The notes beneath the pieces were generated by a model, which saw only the letters and a program-made list of their open reading frames with translations, did no database searches and was not told the origin of the DNA. Both the position numbers and the translations under genes were made by a program. Shown piece after piece: positions 1 to 7,092 of a stretch of DNA of 13,349 nucleotides. Position 1 is the first letter of the stretch. The number at the start of each line of letters is the position of its first letter. Source of the DNA: Prevotella sp. UBA3757 (GTDB lineage Bacteria > Bacteroidota > Bacteroidia > Bacteroidales > Bacteroidaceae); contig DFGF01000021.1 of assembly GCA_002371715.1 (NCBI GenBank), positions 1,861 through 15,209 on the forward strand, in the 5' to 3' direction.

Positions 1-96
1 TAATTCATTGTTTACTCACGGTGGCTACGGTCTTCACAGATGGTCGCCACCCTTACTCACAATTTAATTTTAAATTAAAAAAACAATTTTGTTGAG

Positions 97-110
97 TTGT
101 CGCAAAGCGA
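97..110. repeat. 14-bp direct repeat, copy 1 (TTGTCGCAAAGCGA)
   Basis: Exact 14-bp match to 3408-3421 in the same orientation. The core TCGCAAAGCGA is itself a small inverted repeat. The copy overlaps the acceptor and T-stem part of the tRNA-like fold. The two copies enclose the membrane-protein/NTPase operon, so they could be attachment-site or insertion footprints. A chance match of this length in 13 kb is not negligible. Confidence 0.35.
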
Positions 111-152
111 GGAGTCGAACCTCATAGTACCCGTCTCTTTGTACTGCTTGCG
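101..152 (-). ncRNA. tRNA-like three-helix fold lacking a D-arm
   Basis: Read on the minus strand, bases 147-152 pair with 101-106 as an acceptor-like stem (six pairs, one G-U). Bases 141-145 pair with 126-130 as a perfect 5-bp arm with a 10-nt loop. Bases 120-124 pair with 108-112 as a T-stem (last pair G-U) around the loop TTCGACT, which fits the tRNA T-loop pattern TTCRANN. The junction linkers are single nucleotides. A normal tRNA is excluded: there is no D-arm, the total is only about 53 nt, and the 3' end reads ACAA rather than NCCA. It could be a tRNA remnant, an integration scar, a mimic, or chance. Confidence 0.25.
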
Positions 153-243
153 CTTTTACATCATCCATCAGATTTCAGCCTTCTGACATCTTAGGGCATC
201 ATGCCTCTTTCTTGACAAAATGCTTTCCTTTCCATCCCCTTAT

Positions 244-317
244 TCGAGCCAACTCATCATTTGGCTCGAGTCATTTTGCCATTTGGCTCGAGTCAATTCA
301 CCATTTGACTCGAGTGC
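244..317. repeat. 22-bp-period direct repeats with CTCGAG core
   Basis: Three units sharing CATTTGRCTCGAGT start at 258, 280 and 302, exactly 22 bp apart. The first two share 16 bases and the third differs at a few positions. Just before them, 244-252 (TCGAGCCAA) is the reverse complement of 261-269, so a half-unit in opposite orientation opens the array. Regular spacing of about two helical turns suggests protein binding on one DNA face, but no function is shown. Confidence 0.6.
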
Positions 318-398
318 CGAAATGCACCCCTATTATACATACTTCTTTCTCGCTTGAAAGAATCTTAACATTTCACAGAAGAGTCATTATCCCATTCC

Positions 399-2765
399 TT
401 ATATTGAATTTAAGAACTGCCTTACTTTGTCATTAACAACGTATGTACGAATATCGCTGTATCCAAGTCCGAGTTCTCGATCCATAACGGCATCGTTGAT
501 GAAATAAAGTTTATTTTTCTCTTCTAACACACCTGTTCGCAGTAAACCCATGATTAACCGCTTACCTATATCCGTCTTTCCGATTCTATTATCTATCTTG
601 TCCTTATATTTTGCCAAATCCTTTTTGCTGTGTGCCCTAAACTGTATGATGGTTCGACGCAGCTTCTGATACTTGTCCTTGAAAAGCTCATCTTTTGGCA
701 TACGCTCTTGGGGATCTTTTTTATATGAAGAAAATGGGAAATAGAGTCTGTCGCTCGTTATGATATTGAGTTCTGTTTTACCATTATTGACAACGTTCTG
801 AGGGTGCCCTAATTCTATAGCCCCTTCAAACTCATCGCATTCTATGGTCACCGCATCATTGCCATATAGCCTAGTCAGAAGTATATCTTCAGCGAGAATG
901 GTCATCTTTTTACAACGAATGTATGTCAGAGGTGACAATTCTAATTGCCTACTATCAAAAACGATATTGATTGGCGCATCGATGTAGATGTTCGACAGCA
1001 TACGTGGCATGGCAATACTGTCATTGTTAGCCAGCGTAAGAATATAAGGTTTGTATACCACATTCCCAATACTACCAAAATTCAATTCACAGATAACGCT
1101 TTGACCGTTTTCGTTACTGTCTGTTGCATCAATCTGTATCATATTCCTTTGCACTCCTTTCTCTGTTGCTTTATAGGAGTCTATCAGATATTGTACAAAA
1201 CGGTGGTCAACATTCCTGTCTTCATCGGCCATGATATTGTACAAATCAAACAGGATGTAGGAGTTGCGCCAATGCTTAAGAAGGTATTTCATGACATCCT
1301 CCTTGTACTTTTCAGTGGCCATCAACGTACAGAGAATATAAGCTTCGAAAACTATATTCTGGATTTCTTTTTTAACAAGGAAAGGATGCTCCACAAACCA
1401 GTTTTTGATTAGTTCTTCATAACGCTGGTTAATCACAGCATCGTCTGTTAGCGGTGTATTATACTCGCCGCCGTTCACAGAGCAAAGGATTCTTGCACAC
1501 TGTTCTTCAATGCCGTATGCTTGCTTCACCTTAGCTTCTATATCACTGTAATGACATTCAAGCAGGATATTCCGAACACCATCTTCAATCTTTTTCTGCT
1601 CACGGTTTAGAATCATTTCAACGATGTCACGGATGAGGGCAACGTTCTTGGATTTATTACCTTCAATATCAGCTTTTATCTGAAAAAAATTCTCGCCGTA
1701 GCCTACTAGCAATGCCACTATCGATTTCAATACAGGCGCATAACCAATAAAGCGCTCACTTTGACGCCTATTGAGATCTGATTCATTTTCAAAGAATGCA
1801 TCCAGCTGCTGCAGGATGAGGTCGCGGGTGTCGCGATATTCTTTTTTGAGACTTGCAGTTTTATTTAATTCCTTGTTCAGCTGTGAGTCGATAAATTCTT
1901 CAGCCTTTTGTTTGGTAAAAGGCTCTATCTGTAACAGACCGACTTTTACGCCTTTTTCCTCCAGATAAATAGTTACAAACTCCAAAATGGAAGTACGCCC
2001 CAAAAGAATAAAAGGTAAGCCGTTATTATCTTTTGCTATTGACACGATGTCGTCAAGGAAAGCCTCGAACGCAGTATGGCTGGTCTTGACATACCCTTCA
2101 TCCAGGGCATCAATAATCATAGTGGTCGAACCATCCATCAGGGCTTGAAGGTAAGGTGTGAAATGTTCCTTGCCAAGTGTATCAAACAGCATGCCCAACA
2201 ATGACTTGCTGCCAACGGCGGGATGTTTATGGAGGTCAAAAACCGGAATCTGCCAATGCTCTGACAGACATTCCGTCAGGGCCGTTTTACCCGTTGCACC
2301 TGGAGCCGACACAGCTATCACCTTACACTCCGCCATTACAGTACGACCCTTCGATGTCAGTTGCTGTGTAAAATATGGCTCAACGTATGGTGCTTCTGTT
2401 CTTTTATAACAAAAGGAGCCTTCAGAACTGAGAGGCAGCTTATCATACGCTGTCAAACGTTCTGTCATCCGATAGAAACTGACAGTATGCCGGGCACATT
2501 TAGAAAGGGTTCCATTCGATGCCAGAATACTGTCATACAGTGTTGCTGCCAATTCATTGTCGGATCCTTCCGATATAGGGTAAACGGTATTTCCTTGACG
2601 GTCAATACATTCAAACACAAGACTGCCATTAGCTTTCTCTGTCAGGGAATATAAGTCACCAGTCTCGCTGAAGGCAATGAAGGTGTTACTTTCACCCTCC
2701 TTCGCCCACTGTAAAGACTTAGCCTTTGTTGCCTCTATGATGACGTTCAAGTCAATACTACTCAT
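399..2765 (-). CDS. NACHT/STAND-like P-loop NTPase, unknown function
   Basis: A 788-aa protein with a central P-loop NTPase module. Walker A is APGATGKT at residues 154-161. A NACHT-type Walker B, MIIDALDE, is at 216-223. A sensor-1-like LLGRTS is at 254-259. The first 150 residues match nothing I recognise. The region from about 280 to 540 looks mainly helical. Residues from about 590 to 690 look rich in short strands, and the last 60 residues could form a winged-helix-like end. The start overlaps the stop of the upstream membrane-protein gene as ATGA, implying translational coupling. Large STAND NTPases with this layout are often sensors in anti-phage or self/non-self systems, with the effector in another domain or a neighbour. 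Here the neighbour is a small membrane protein, so an NTPase sensor with a membrane effector is my inference. No nuclease, protease, TIR or HEPN motif was seen. Confidence 0.85.
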   Translation of the reverse strand: MSSIDLNVIIEATKAKSLQWAKEGESNTFIAFSETGDLYSLTEKANGSLVFECIDRQGNTVYPISEGSDNELAATLYDSILASNGTLSKCARHTVSFYRMTERLTAYDKLPLSSEGSFCYKRTEAPYVEPYFTQQLTSKGRTVMAECKVIAVSAPGATGKTALTECLSEHWQIPVFDLHKHPAVGSKSLLGMLFDTLGKEHFTPYLQALMDGSTTMIIDALDEGYVKTSHTAFEAFLDDIVSIAKDNNGLPFILLGRTSILEFVTIYLEEKGVKVGLLQIEPFTKQKAEEFIDSQLNKELNKTASLKKEYRDTRDLILQQLDAFFENESDLNRRQSERFIGYAPVLKSIVALLVGYGENFFQIKADIEGNKSKNVALIRDIVEMILNREQKKIEDGVRNILLECHYSDIEAKVKQAYGIEEQCARILCSVNGGEYNTPLTDDAVINQRYEELIKNWFVEHPFLVKKEIQNIVFEAYILCTLMATEKYKEDVMKYLLKHWRNSYILFDLYNIMADEDRNVDHRFVQYLIDSYKATEKGVQRNMIQIDATDSNENGQSVICELNFGSIGNVVYKPYILTLANNDSIAMPRMLSNIYIDAPINIVFDSRQLELSPLTYIRCKKMTILAEDILLTRLYGNDAVTIECDEFEGAIELGHPQNVVNNGKTELNIITSDRLYFPFSSYKKDPQERMPKDELFKDKYQKLRRTIIQFRAHSKKDLAKYKDKIDNRIGKTDIGKRLIMGLLRTGVLEEKNKLYFINDAVMDRELGLGYSDIRTYVVNDKVRQFLNSI

Positions 2766-3334
2766 ACCGCCTTATTAATTTTATTTGAGTGCTCAATTAG
2801 AATGTTCTTAGTCTCTTCTACGTGCTGGATGATGTTGCTCCAGTCTATGTCACGACAGTCTGAATCAGGTCTATTGACATTGTTGACGTCGCGTTGTATT
2901 TGTTGTCGCAACCTTGAAAGGTTGTTGATTGTAGTCTCGTCATTATCCCCAGCCTCGTCGCCGATGATGGCGGAAAGTATCTGAGTGAATTCTTTAAGCT
3001 TCATACGCGACTCCACCAGAAGTTGATTACGCAGATAGCTTTCTATTTCGTCAGCCAGTCGTGTAGCATCAACCACGCTGAAGGCACGAGTCACGGCCTG
3101 TATCCGGCTCTTTGTTTCTTCAACGGCCCTACTGGTCTCGTCGGCTTTCCGTCTTGTCTGCCGTATTTGATCGAAGGTCACGGCAATACCCAGAATAGTA
3201 AATGAAGTTCCTATTAACGAGAGGAAGAAATCCAATTCTTTAGAATCAGGCAGGAAATGATGAAGGAAATAAGCTACGGCAATAAATACTGTCGCAGCCA
3301 CTGTCCACCATATATATTTTCTACTCATTTTCAT
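2762..3334 (-). CDS. Small two-TM membrane protein with coiled coil
   Basis: A 190-aa protein not assignable to a named family by eye. Two hydrophobic segments at about residues 8-28 and 34-54 form a membrane hairpin joined by a short polar loop. A basic stretch (IRQTRRK) follows, suggesting a cytoplasmic C-terminus. Residues from about 60 to 120 are charged and heptad-like, consistent with a coiled coil. The rest is hydrophilic and helical. ATG at 3334 is used here; a second ATG at 3328 would shorten it by two residues. It is the first gene of a two-gene operon, and its stop codon overlaps the start of the NTPase gene by 4 bp, so the two products probably act together. It could be a membrane anchor, a signalling partner, or the membrane-perturbing effector of the NTPase. 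Confidence 0.8.
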   Translation of the reverse strand: MKMSRKYIWWTVAATVFIAVAYFLHHFLPDSKELDFFLSLIGTSFTILGIAVTFDQIRQTRRKADETSRAVEETKSRIQAVTRAFSVVDATRLADEIESYLRNQLLVESRMKLKEFTQILSAIIGDEAGDNDETTINNLSRLRQQIQRDVNNVNRPDSDCRDIDWSNIIQHVEETKNILIEHSNKINKAV

Positions 3335-3384
3335 TTCTATCAGCCTATTCGTGTTCGATCTGGGGTGACAAACACCGAGAAAAT

Positions 3385-3417
3385 CAAGTATATTCAGTTA
3401 TTTTTTTTTGTCGCAAA
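3385..3417 (-). promoter_or_regulatory. Probable promoter of the membrane protein/NTPase operon
   Basis: On the minus strand a -33 TTTG (3414-3417) is followed after 21 nt by TATACTTG (3385-3392), one mismatch from the Bacteroidota -7 consensus TANNTTTG. An A-tract fills part of the spacer. Transcription would start near 3378, about 45 nt before the ATG. The -33 element lies inside the second copy of the 14-bp repeat. Confidence 0.4.
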
Positions 3418-3421
3418 GCGA
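3408..3421. repeat. 14-bp direct repeat, copy 2 (TTGTCGCAAAGCGA)
   Basis: Identical to 97-110. Here it lies upstream of the membrane protein/NTPase operon, preceded on the plus strand by a run of nine T and followed by TGTTTCGCT, which can form an AGCGA/TCGCT hairpin with the repeat end. Its minus-strand sequence supplies the -33 TTTG of the operon promoter, so at least part of its conservation could reflect promoter function. Confidence 0.35.
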
Positions 3422-3440
3422 TGTTTCGCTCATCCCGATG

Positions 3441-3455
3441 TGCCGTCCTACGGCA
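3441..3455. repeat. Short perfect hairpin TGCCGT-CCT-ACGGCA
   Basis: Six-bp perfect stem with a 3-nt loop, lying between the terminator of the 54-aa gene and the promoter of the membrane protein/NTPase operon. It has no T-tract, so it is not an obvious terminator. It may be an operator-like site or part of an unrecognised intergenic element. Confidence 0.35.
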
Positions 3456-3478
3456 GCTCTGCGTGTTCTTTTGGAAAA

Positions 3479-3509
3479 GTGGGCGCAATGCCTTGGGGCC
3501 TGCGCCCAC
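3479..3509 (-). terminator. Terminator hairpin after the 54-aa gene
   Basis: Perfect 9-bp stem GTGGGCGCA/TGCGCCCAC around a 13-nt loop, located 39 bp past the stop of the 54-aa gene. On the minus strand the stem is followed by TTTTCC, giving a short U-tract. It probably ends the transcript carrying the BspA-like gene and the 54-aa gene, and insulates the next operon. Confidence 0.7.
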
Positions 3510-3547
3510 CTTTGGATATTCATTTAGGGTTTACTTTCTTCTTCTAA

Positions 3548-3712
3548 TTACCAGCCGAAATCATCGTCAGGATTTGTGCTGGGTGGGTTGTCCATAGGAA
3601 CTGTGTTATCATCGCCAATACCGCCACCTACGGTATCAGACTCAGCCAGCAGTGAGACGTTCATCTTGAGCTTAATCTCCTCCATTTCGGGAGCAAAATA
3701 TGTCTTTTTCAT
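3548..3712 (-). CDS. 54-aa peptide of the MKKxYxxPExE...LLAxS pattern
   Basis: A 54-aa open frame starting MKKTYFAPEMEEIKLK, with LLAES at about residues 21-25, then a Gly-rich and Asp/Asn/Pro-rich tail ending DDFGW. Small proteins beginning MKKTY.AP are often seen in Prevotella and Bacteroides genomes near surface-protein genes, but I know no assigned function. It lies 87 bp downstream of the BspA-like gene in the same direction, separated by a hairpin, and is followed by a terminator, so it is probably co-transcribed with that gene. A second peptide of the same pattern is encoded at 11184-11321 beside another surface protein. The start is the only ATG that keeps the conserved N-terminus; upstream sequence is A/G-rich rather than a canonical Shine-Dalgarno. 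Confidence 0.65.
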   Translation of the reverse strand: MKKTYFAPEMEEIKLKMNVSLLAESDTVGGGIGDDNTVPMDNPPSTNPDDDFGW

Positions 3713-3736
3713 CTTCTTTTCTTTCTCTTTTTTAAT

Positions 3737-3768
3737 GGTGGCAGGAGAACGGTTTTCTCCTGCTCACC
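3737..3768. terminator. Intergenic hairpin between BspA-like and 54-aa genes
   Basis: Nine perfect pairs GCAGGAGAA/TTCTCCTGC (3741-3749/3755-3763) around CGGTT. They extend by GGTG/CACC if one base is bulged. The T-rich tract is on the plus-strand side (3770-3784), whereas the minus-strand transcript of the flanking genes would read A-rich sequence after it. It is therefore not a good intrinsic terminator for the BspA-like gene; it may be an RNA-stabilising or partial-termination hairpin within that transcript. Confidence 0.5.
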
Positions 3769-3799
3769 GAATTATTATTTTTTTACTAGTCCTGTCGGA

Positions 3800-6427
3800 T
3801 TACTTAACAACGTACTTCTTGCCGTTTACGATGTAAACACCCTTCTGTGACATGTTGCTTACGCGAACACCCTGGAGGTTGTAGATAGCGCCGTTGTTGT
3901 TAGACTGCTTACCAGTTACCTTCTCGATAATGCCGGTGTAGTCGTCGTTGCCATCAAGCCATACAACTTTCAGCTCAGGAGCAGAAACTGCCTTAGTGGT
4001 CTGAACGAAGATAGCATCCTTGGGCAGATACTGGGTAACCTTGACAGGCTTCCACTGCAGCGTGCCATTGTTCTTAGCGGGGTTAGCCATAGCATAGAGG
4101 GTCTTACCAACATAAGTTGTACCAATGTAGTCGCTCGAGAACACCTTGTCAGTAATCTCCAGATCGTTCACAGTTTCAGTACTACTTACCTTGTAACGCA
4201 TGGTTGAAGGAACAGTGAGGGGGTCAACCTCATAAGACTTGACGATGGTCTTCTTGCCAGCAGTAGCATCATCGTCATCAACAGGTGACTGAGTGTCAGC
4301 AGCGGGCTGCTTCACGCGAACGATTGCAACCTCACCAGCAGCAACAACGTACTTACCATCGTTCACAGCCAGAGCGTCCATGTAGATAACATCCTGGTCA
4401 ACGAAAGCGGAGTAAACCACTACCTCATTGCCATTCTCCTGTACCTTAGCAATAGAAAGGTTATTTGTTCCCTTGGTATTGTTAACCTTGCCATAGAAGT
4501 ATGTGCCGTTCTCAGCACCAATTGCCTCGATATCCTTAGCAGTGGCGTCCTCACCAGGTGCAGCACCGAAGATAACATTGTGCAGATTTGCCTCATTATA
4601 GTCATACAGCTTCCGAACAGCAGCAGTTGTATTGAAAGTGATAGTTGCATTAGCAGCACCAACAGCACTTGACTTAAATGCAGCAGCATCGAATGCCTTT
4701 GTCTCCTTGCCTGCAGCAGGATTCCAAGTCATAGTTGTCAGGTTCGGAGCCAAAGTCATATCAAAGAAAATGTCAGAACCAAAAGCTCCTGCTACCATAT
4801 CAATTGCATTGAAATTCAGAGTGGTCAGAGCATTGTTAGCGGCAGCTGCTGCTTTCAAAGTACCCCCAATATTGCCAGTGAAGTTAATCACCTTAGCCTG
4901 GCCAACAGCTGTCAGAACAGCATTGTCGTTGTCAGTAGTGCCTTTAATAGTAGCTACCGAAATAGTACCAGTAACAATGGCATTAGCAGCAGTTGTAGAC
5001 GCATACTCGCCAACAGTCAGTTTTGCGGTGTATACGCCCTTCGGGCCTGCAATAGGATTGATTGTTGCAGCGCCGCTGATATTGCCGAATACTACCTCGT
5101 CCTCAGCAGCTTCTTCACCGTTTTTTGGAGCCTCGTTCATAGTGATAGCACCAGCAGCGATTGTACCTTTAAAGATACCATCCTTAGCAATCTCCACTGT
5201 TGTCAGCGCACTGTTAGTGGCAGGAGCAAAAGCACCCTTAGCAATAGCCACACTGGTAGAAGCCAGAGGAGATTTTGAGGGAACGGTAATCTTAAGAGAC
5301 TTCAGAACAGGATCGAAATCAGCATAGGTGCTAGGCCAAGCGGTCAAGTACTTATACTCACCAAAGAGGTCTTTGTCCGTTGTACCAAGATCAGTCAGAG
5401 CAGTACCGTCGAAGATCAGTTCAGCAAGGCTCTTACAGCCAGCGAAGGGAGAGTCAGAAACAGTTGCCAAAGTGTTGGGGAACGAAAGGCTCGTCAGAGA
5501 GATGTCATTGGCAAAAGCACCGTCCGCAACAGCGGTTATCTTGCTCTCCTCCAGATGCACGATAGCAGTCAGCTTCTCACAGTTTGCGAAAACTGTACCA
5601 ATCTTTTCAACCGGGCTGTACTTAGGAGTTGCCGTTGTAATGTAAGGCAGAATAACCTTCTCCAGGTTCTTGTTGGTCTTGGTAGTTGCATTAACAAACA
5701 GCAACTTGTCCATATTCTTCAATAAGACACAGTTTGAGAAGTCATACTCCTTCACGATAGTGTTGCTCAGCGAGTACTCGCCAAGGGTTTCAAGTTTTGT
5801 ACACAGCGAGAAGTCTACACCACCTCTCTGATTCTCATCTTCGGGGTCAGTGAGGTAGCCACCAAGCTGGATGCAGTCAGCAAGAGCGGACGGAGCAAGT
5901 GCCTCCAGCGTTTCAGGCAGCTTAACATCCAACAGCTTGACGTTGTTGGGTTCGAACAGCTTCTCCAGTGTCTTAATTTTGGTTTTAGTCAGGTCGAGCT
6001 TGGCAATAGAGGTACCTGCGAAGGCACCAGCGCCAATTTTCTCGATGTTGCAACCATCTAAGAAAGAGACAGTTTTGATCTTGTCCAGACCACTGAAAGC
6101 GTTTGCTTCGATTTCAACGATTTTGAAGGTTACTTCTGCAACAACGCCATGAGCATCGTCCTTTACTTCATAATAACCATCAACATTGATTTTAACCTCA
6201 GGTTTGATAACGAGTGCTGTTTTGTCAGCAGCCGTAGCATTCCAGTTGTTCTGCTTAATGCTTACTTCACCAGTCCAAGTGTCACCAGTTTTTTCCATCT
6301 TCTGGATGACATACTGGAATCCATCAGTGCCATACTGAGTGGAGCCCTTCAAGTTTACATCCTGATAGGCAAAACTTGCAAGCGGCAACAATGCCATCAG
6401 CATCAATAAAAGAAAATGTTTTCTCAT
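3800..6427 (-). CDS. BspA-like leucine-rich-repeat surface protein
   Basis: An 875-aa protein starting at MRKHFLLLML. The frame is open further upstream to 6523, but this ATG gives a clean signal peptide with cleavage near ASFA-YQ, about residue 20. Residues from about 95 to 350 carry BspA-type repeats of the form NAFSGLDKIKTVSF, with A-F/C-x-x-L-x-x-hydrophobic spacing, as in LRR_5 proteins. The region from about 390 to 620 is rich in Ala, Thr and Asn and may be a diverged repeat or beta-rich domain. The last 30 residues (YNLQGVRV...KGVYIVNGKKYVVK) match the short tail common on Prevotella secreted proteins and resemble a type IX secretion sorting domain. The protein is thus probably exported and surface-attached or released; BspA-like proteins are linked to adhesion. 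The ligand cannot be told from sequence. Confidence 0.85.
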   Translation of the reverse strand: MRKHFLLLMLMALLPLASFAYQDVNLKGSTQYGTDGFQYVIQKMEKTGDTWTGEVSIKQNNWNATAADKTALVIKPEVKINVDGYYEVKDDAHGVVAEVTFKIVEIEANAFSGLDKIKTVSFLDGCNIEKIGAGAFAGTSIAKLDLTKTKIKTLEKLFEPNNVKLLDVKLPETLEALAPSALADCIQLGGYLTDPEDENQRGGVDFSLCTKLETLGEYSLSNTIVKEYDFSNCVLLKNMDKLLFVNATTKTNKNLEKVILPYITTATPKYSPVEKIGTVFANCEKLTAIVHLEESKITAVADGAFANDISLTSLSFPNTLATVSDSPFAGCKSLAELIFDGTALTDLGTTDKDLFGEYKYLTAWPSTYADFDPVLKSLKITVPSKSPLASTSVAIAKGAFAPATNSALTTVEIAKDGIFKGTIAAGAITMNEAPKNGEEAAEDEVVFGNISGAATINPIAGPKGVYTAKLTVGEYASTTAANAIVTGTISVATIKGTTDNDNAVLTAVGQAKVINFTGNIGGTLKAAAAANNALTTLNFNAIDMVAGAFGSDIFFDMTLAPNLTTMTWNPAAGKETKAFDAAAFKSSAVGAANATITFNTTAAVRKLYDYNEANLHNVIFGAAPGEDATAKDIEAIGAENGTYFYGKVNNTKGTNNLSIAKVQENGNEVVVYSAFVDQDVIYMDALAVNDGKYVVAAGEVAIVRVKQPAADTQSPVDDDDATAGKKTIVKSYEVDPLTVPSTMRYKVSSTETVNDLEITDKVFSSDYIGTTYVGKTLYAMANPAKNNGTLQWKPVKVTQYLPKDAIFVQTTKAVSAPELKVVWLDGNDDYTGIIEKVTGKQSNNNGAIYNLQGVRVSNMSQKGVYIVNGKKYVVK

Positions 6428-6488
6428 AATTGAATTTGTTTTTGAAATTAATAATGTTAATGAATAAATAAATGAATTGAATTTGTTT
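6428..6488. repeat. 14-bp direct repeat in the BspA-like gene leader
   Basis: AATTGAATTTGTTT occurs exactly at 6428-6441, touching the start codon, and at 6475-6488, 47 bp apart. On the minus strand the copies read AAACAAATTCAATT, with the second directly before ATG. A protein or small-RNA site, or a recent duplication, would fit; the A/T-rich composition weakens the case. Confidence 0.5.
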
Positions 6489-6564
6489 CTTTTTTGCTTC
6501 ACATCCTGTTCACACAGGGGCACACGAAGGTGCAGGCCAGCTCCTCCCCCGCCGGTCGGTTCTA

Positions 6565-6599
6565 GTTAAGAGTTAAGAGTTAAGAGTTAAGAATTAAGA
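6565..6599. repeat. 7-bp microsatellite GTTAAGA, five copies
   Basis: Four exact GTTAAGA units and one ATTAAGA, period 7, in the leader of the BspA-like gene, 138 bp upstream of its start. Copy number could change by slipped pairing. Another heptamer array (TAAATGA) is at 12912-12960, so such arrays seem to be a habit of this genome. Confidence 0.75.
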
Positions 6600-6631
6600 A
6601 AAATACTTCGTTCCGTGCTCTGATACCCTCA

Positions 6632-6639
6632 CAAAATTA
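6632..6639 (-). promoter_or_regulatory. Possible -7 box for the BspA-like gene
   Basis: Minus-strand TAATTTTG matches TANNTTTG exactly, but no TTTG is found at 19-21 nt upstream. It lies directly after the terminator of the candidate ncRNA and would give a leader of about 195 nt carrying the heptamer repeat and the 14-bp repeats. Confidence 0.3.
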
Positions 6640-6646
6640 TGGAAAC

Positions 6647-7087
6647 AAAAAAGACGTGGGAGTATGTCTCTTGCGCACTTATCCCCGTCTTCAGGCCTTA
6701 GCATTGCCCCTACATAAGGATAAGCAACGTAAAGCCTGCCCACGCCAAGTGATATATACATACACTACGGCCTCGACACGCCAATATACACATATAAGTC
6801 CAGCACAGCCATTCCTGCCCATCGCTGGGAGACATGCCTATACCTTATTATATTATATAAGGAATGTGAAGCGCAGGGACATAATAATCACCTACGTAGA
6901 CGTCTTGTGTTGCATTACCGCTGTATGTAGATTCAAGTTTGCTAAGTTTGAAGACACAGCCAGTAACGTTCGAAAACGTCCTTTTGAGACTGGGCGTACA
7001 ACTGCCCTGGGTCTCGTTCCATCGATGTTTTGTTAGCGCCTACCCACGCGCGGACAGGCCGAAATTGCGCACTAATGGCGTAAATCT
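6647..7087 (-). ncRNA. Candidate ~440-nt non-coding RNA
   Basis: The unit is framed by a textbook Bacteroidota promoter (7093-7123; start near 7086) and an intrinsic terminator at 6651-6691. Internal helices on the minus strand include GAGAC/GTCTC enclosing GGGC/GCCC (6986-7015), ACGTT-TTCG-AACGT with a UUCG-type loop (6966-6979), and an A/T palindrome (6843-6862). It shows none of the marks of tmRNA, RNase P RNA, SRP RNA or rRNA that I could check. Short minus-strand frames exist, for example a 26-aa frame from ATG at about 7025 and a 41-aa frame from about 6834 with a hydrophobic end. A 126-aa plus-strand frame runs through the whole unit. None has a recognisable domain or start signal, so I read it as RNA. 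Confidence 0.45.
6651..6691 (-). terminator. Terminator of the candidate ncRNA
   Basis: AAGACG (6651-6656) pairs with CGTCTT (6686-6691), and GGG (6658-6660) with CCC (6683-6685), with one bulged base between. On the minus strand the stem runs straight into TTTTTG (6646-6650), a good U-tract. Confidence 0.6.
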
Positions 7088-7092
7088 CGGTG

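Larger units (their letters stand above)
1..398. other. Intergenic left edge, no protein gene seen
   Basis: I see no convincing protein gene here. The stretch lies downstream of the NTPase gene and holds, in order: an 8-bp direct repeat TTACTCAC (12-19 and 53-60) that flanks a GGTGGC/GCCACC inverted repeat (20-25/46-51); an A/T-rich block (61-90); a tRNA-like fold (101-152); and a 22-bp-period repeat array (244-317). No clear terminator was found for the NTPase gene. An open frame on the plus strand at 212-436 runs into the NTPase gene and looks spurious. Confidence 0.6.

Noticed and set aside
97..176. A normal tRNA gene ending near 97
   Set aside because: The T-arm is present, but the expected acceptor 5' strand is not at the 72-nt distance, no D-arm can be formed and there is no CCA or usual discriminator end.
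244..317. CRISPR array
   Set aside because: Units are about 15 bp with 7-bp gaps, far shorter than CRISPR repeats and spacers, and no cas gene is present.
212..436. 74-aa plus-strand frame at the left edge
   Set aside because: It covers the 22-bp repeat array and runs into the NTPase gene from the opposite strand; composition and start context do not suggest a gene.
4632..5327. 231-aa plus-strand frame opposite the BspA-like gene
   Set aside because: Alanine/valine-rich shadow of the Ala/Thr-rich region of the real gene; no family pattern.
6656..7036. 126-aa plus-strand frame across the candidate ncRNA
   Set aside because: No recognisable domain, signal peptide or upstream promoter; it runs antisense through a unit with a strong minus-strand promoter and terminator. 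It remains open only if expression data show otherwise.
6647..7087. tmRNA, RNase P RNA or SRP RNA
   Set aside because: I found no tag reading frame with a tRNA-like end, no RNase P core motifs and no SRP tetraloop domain in the unit.
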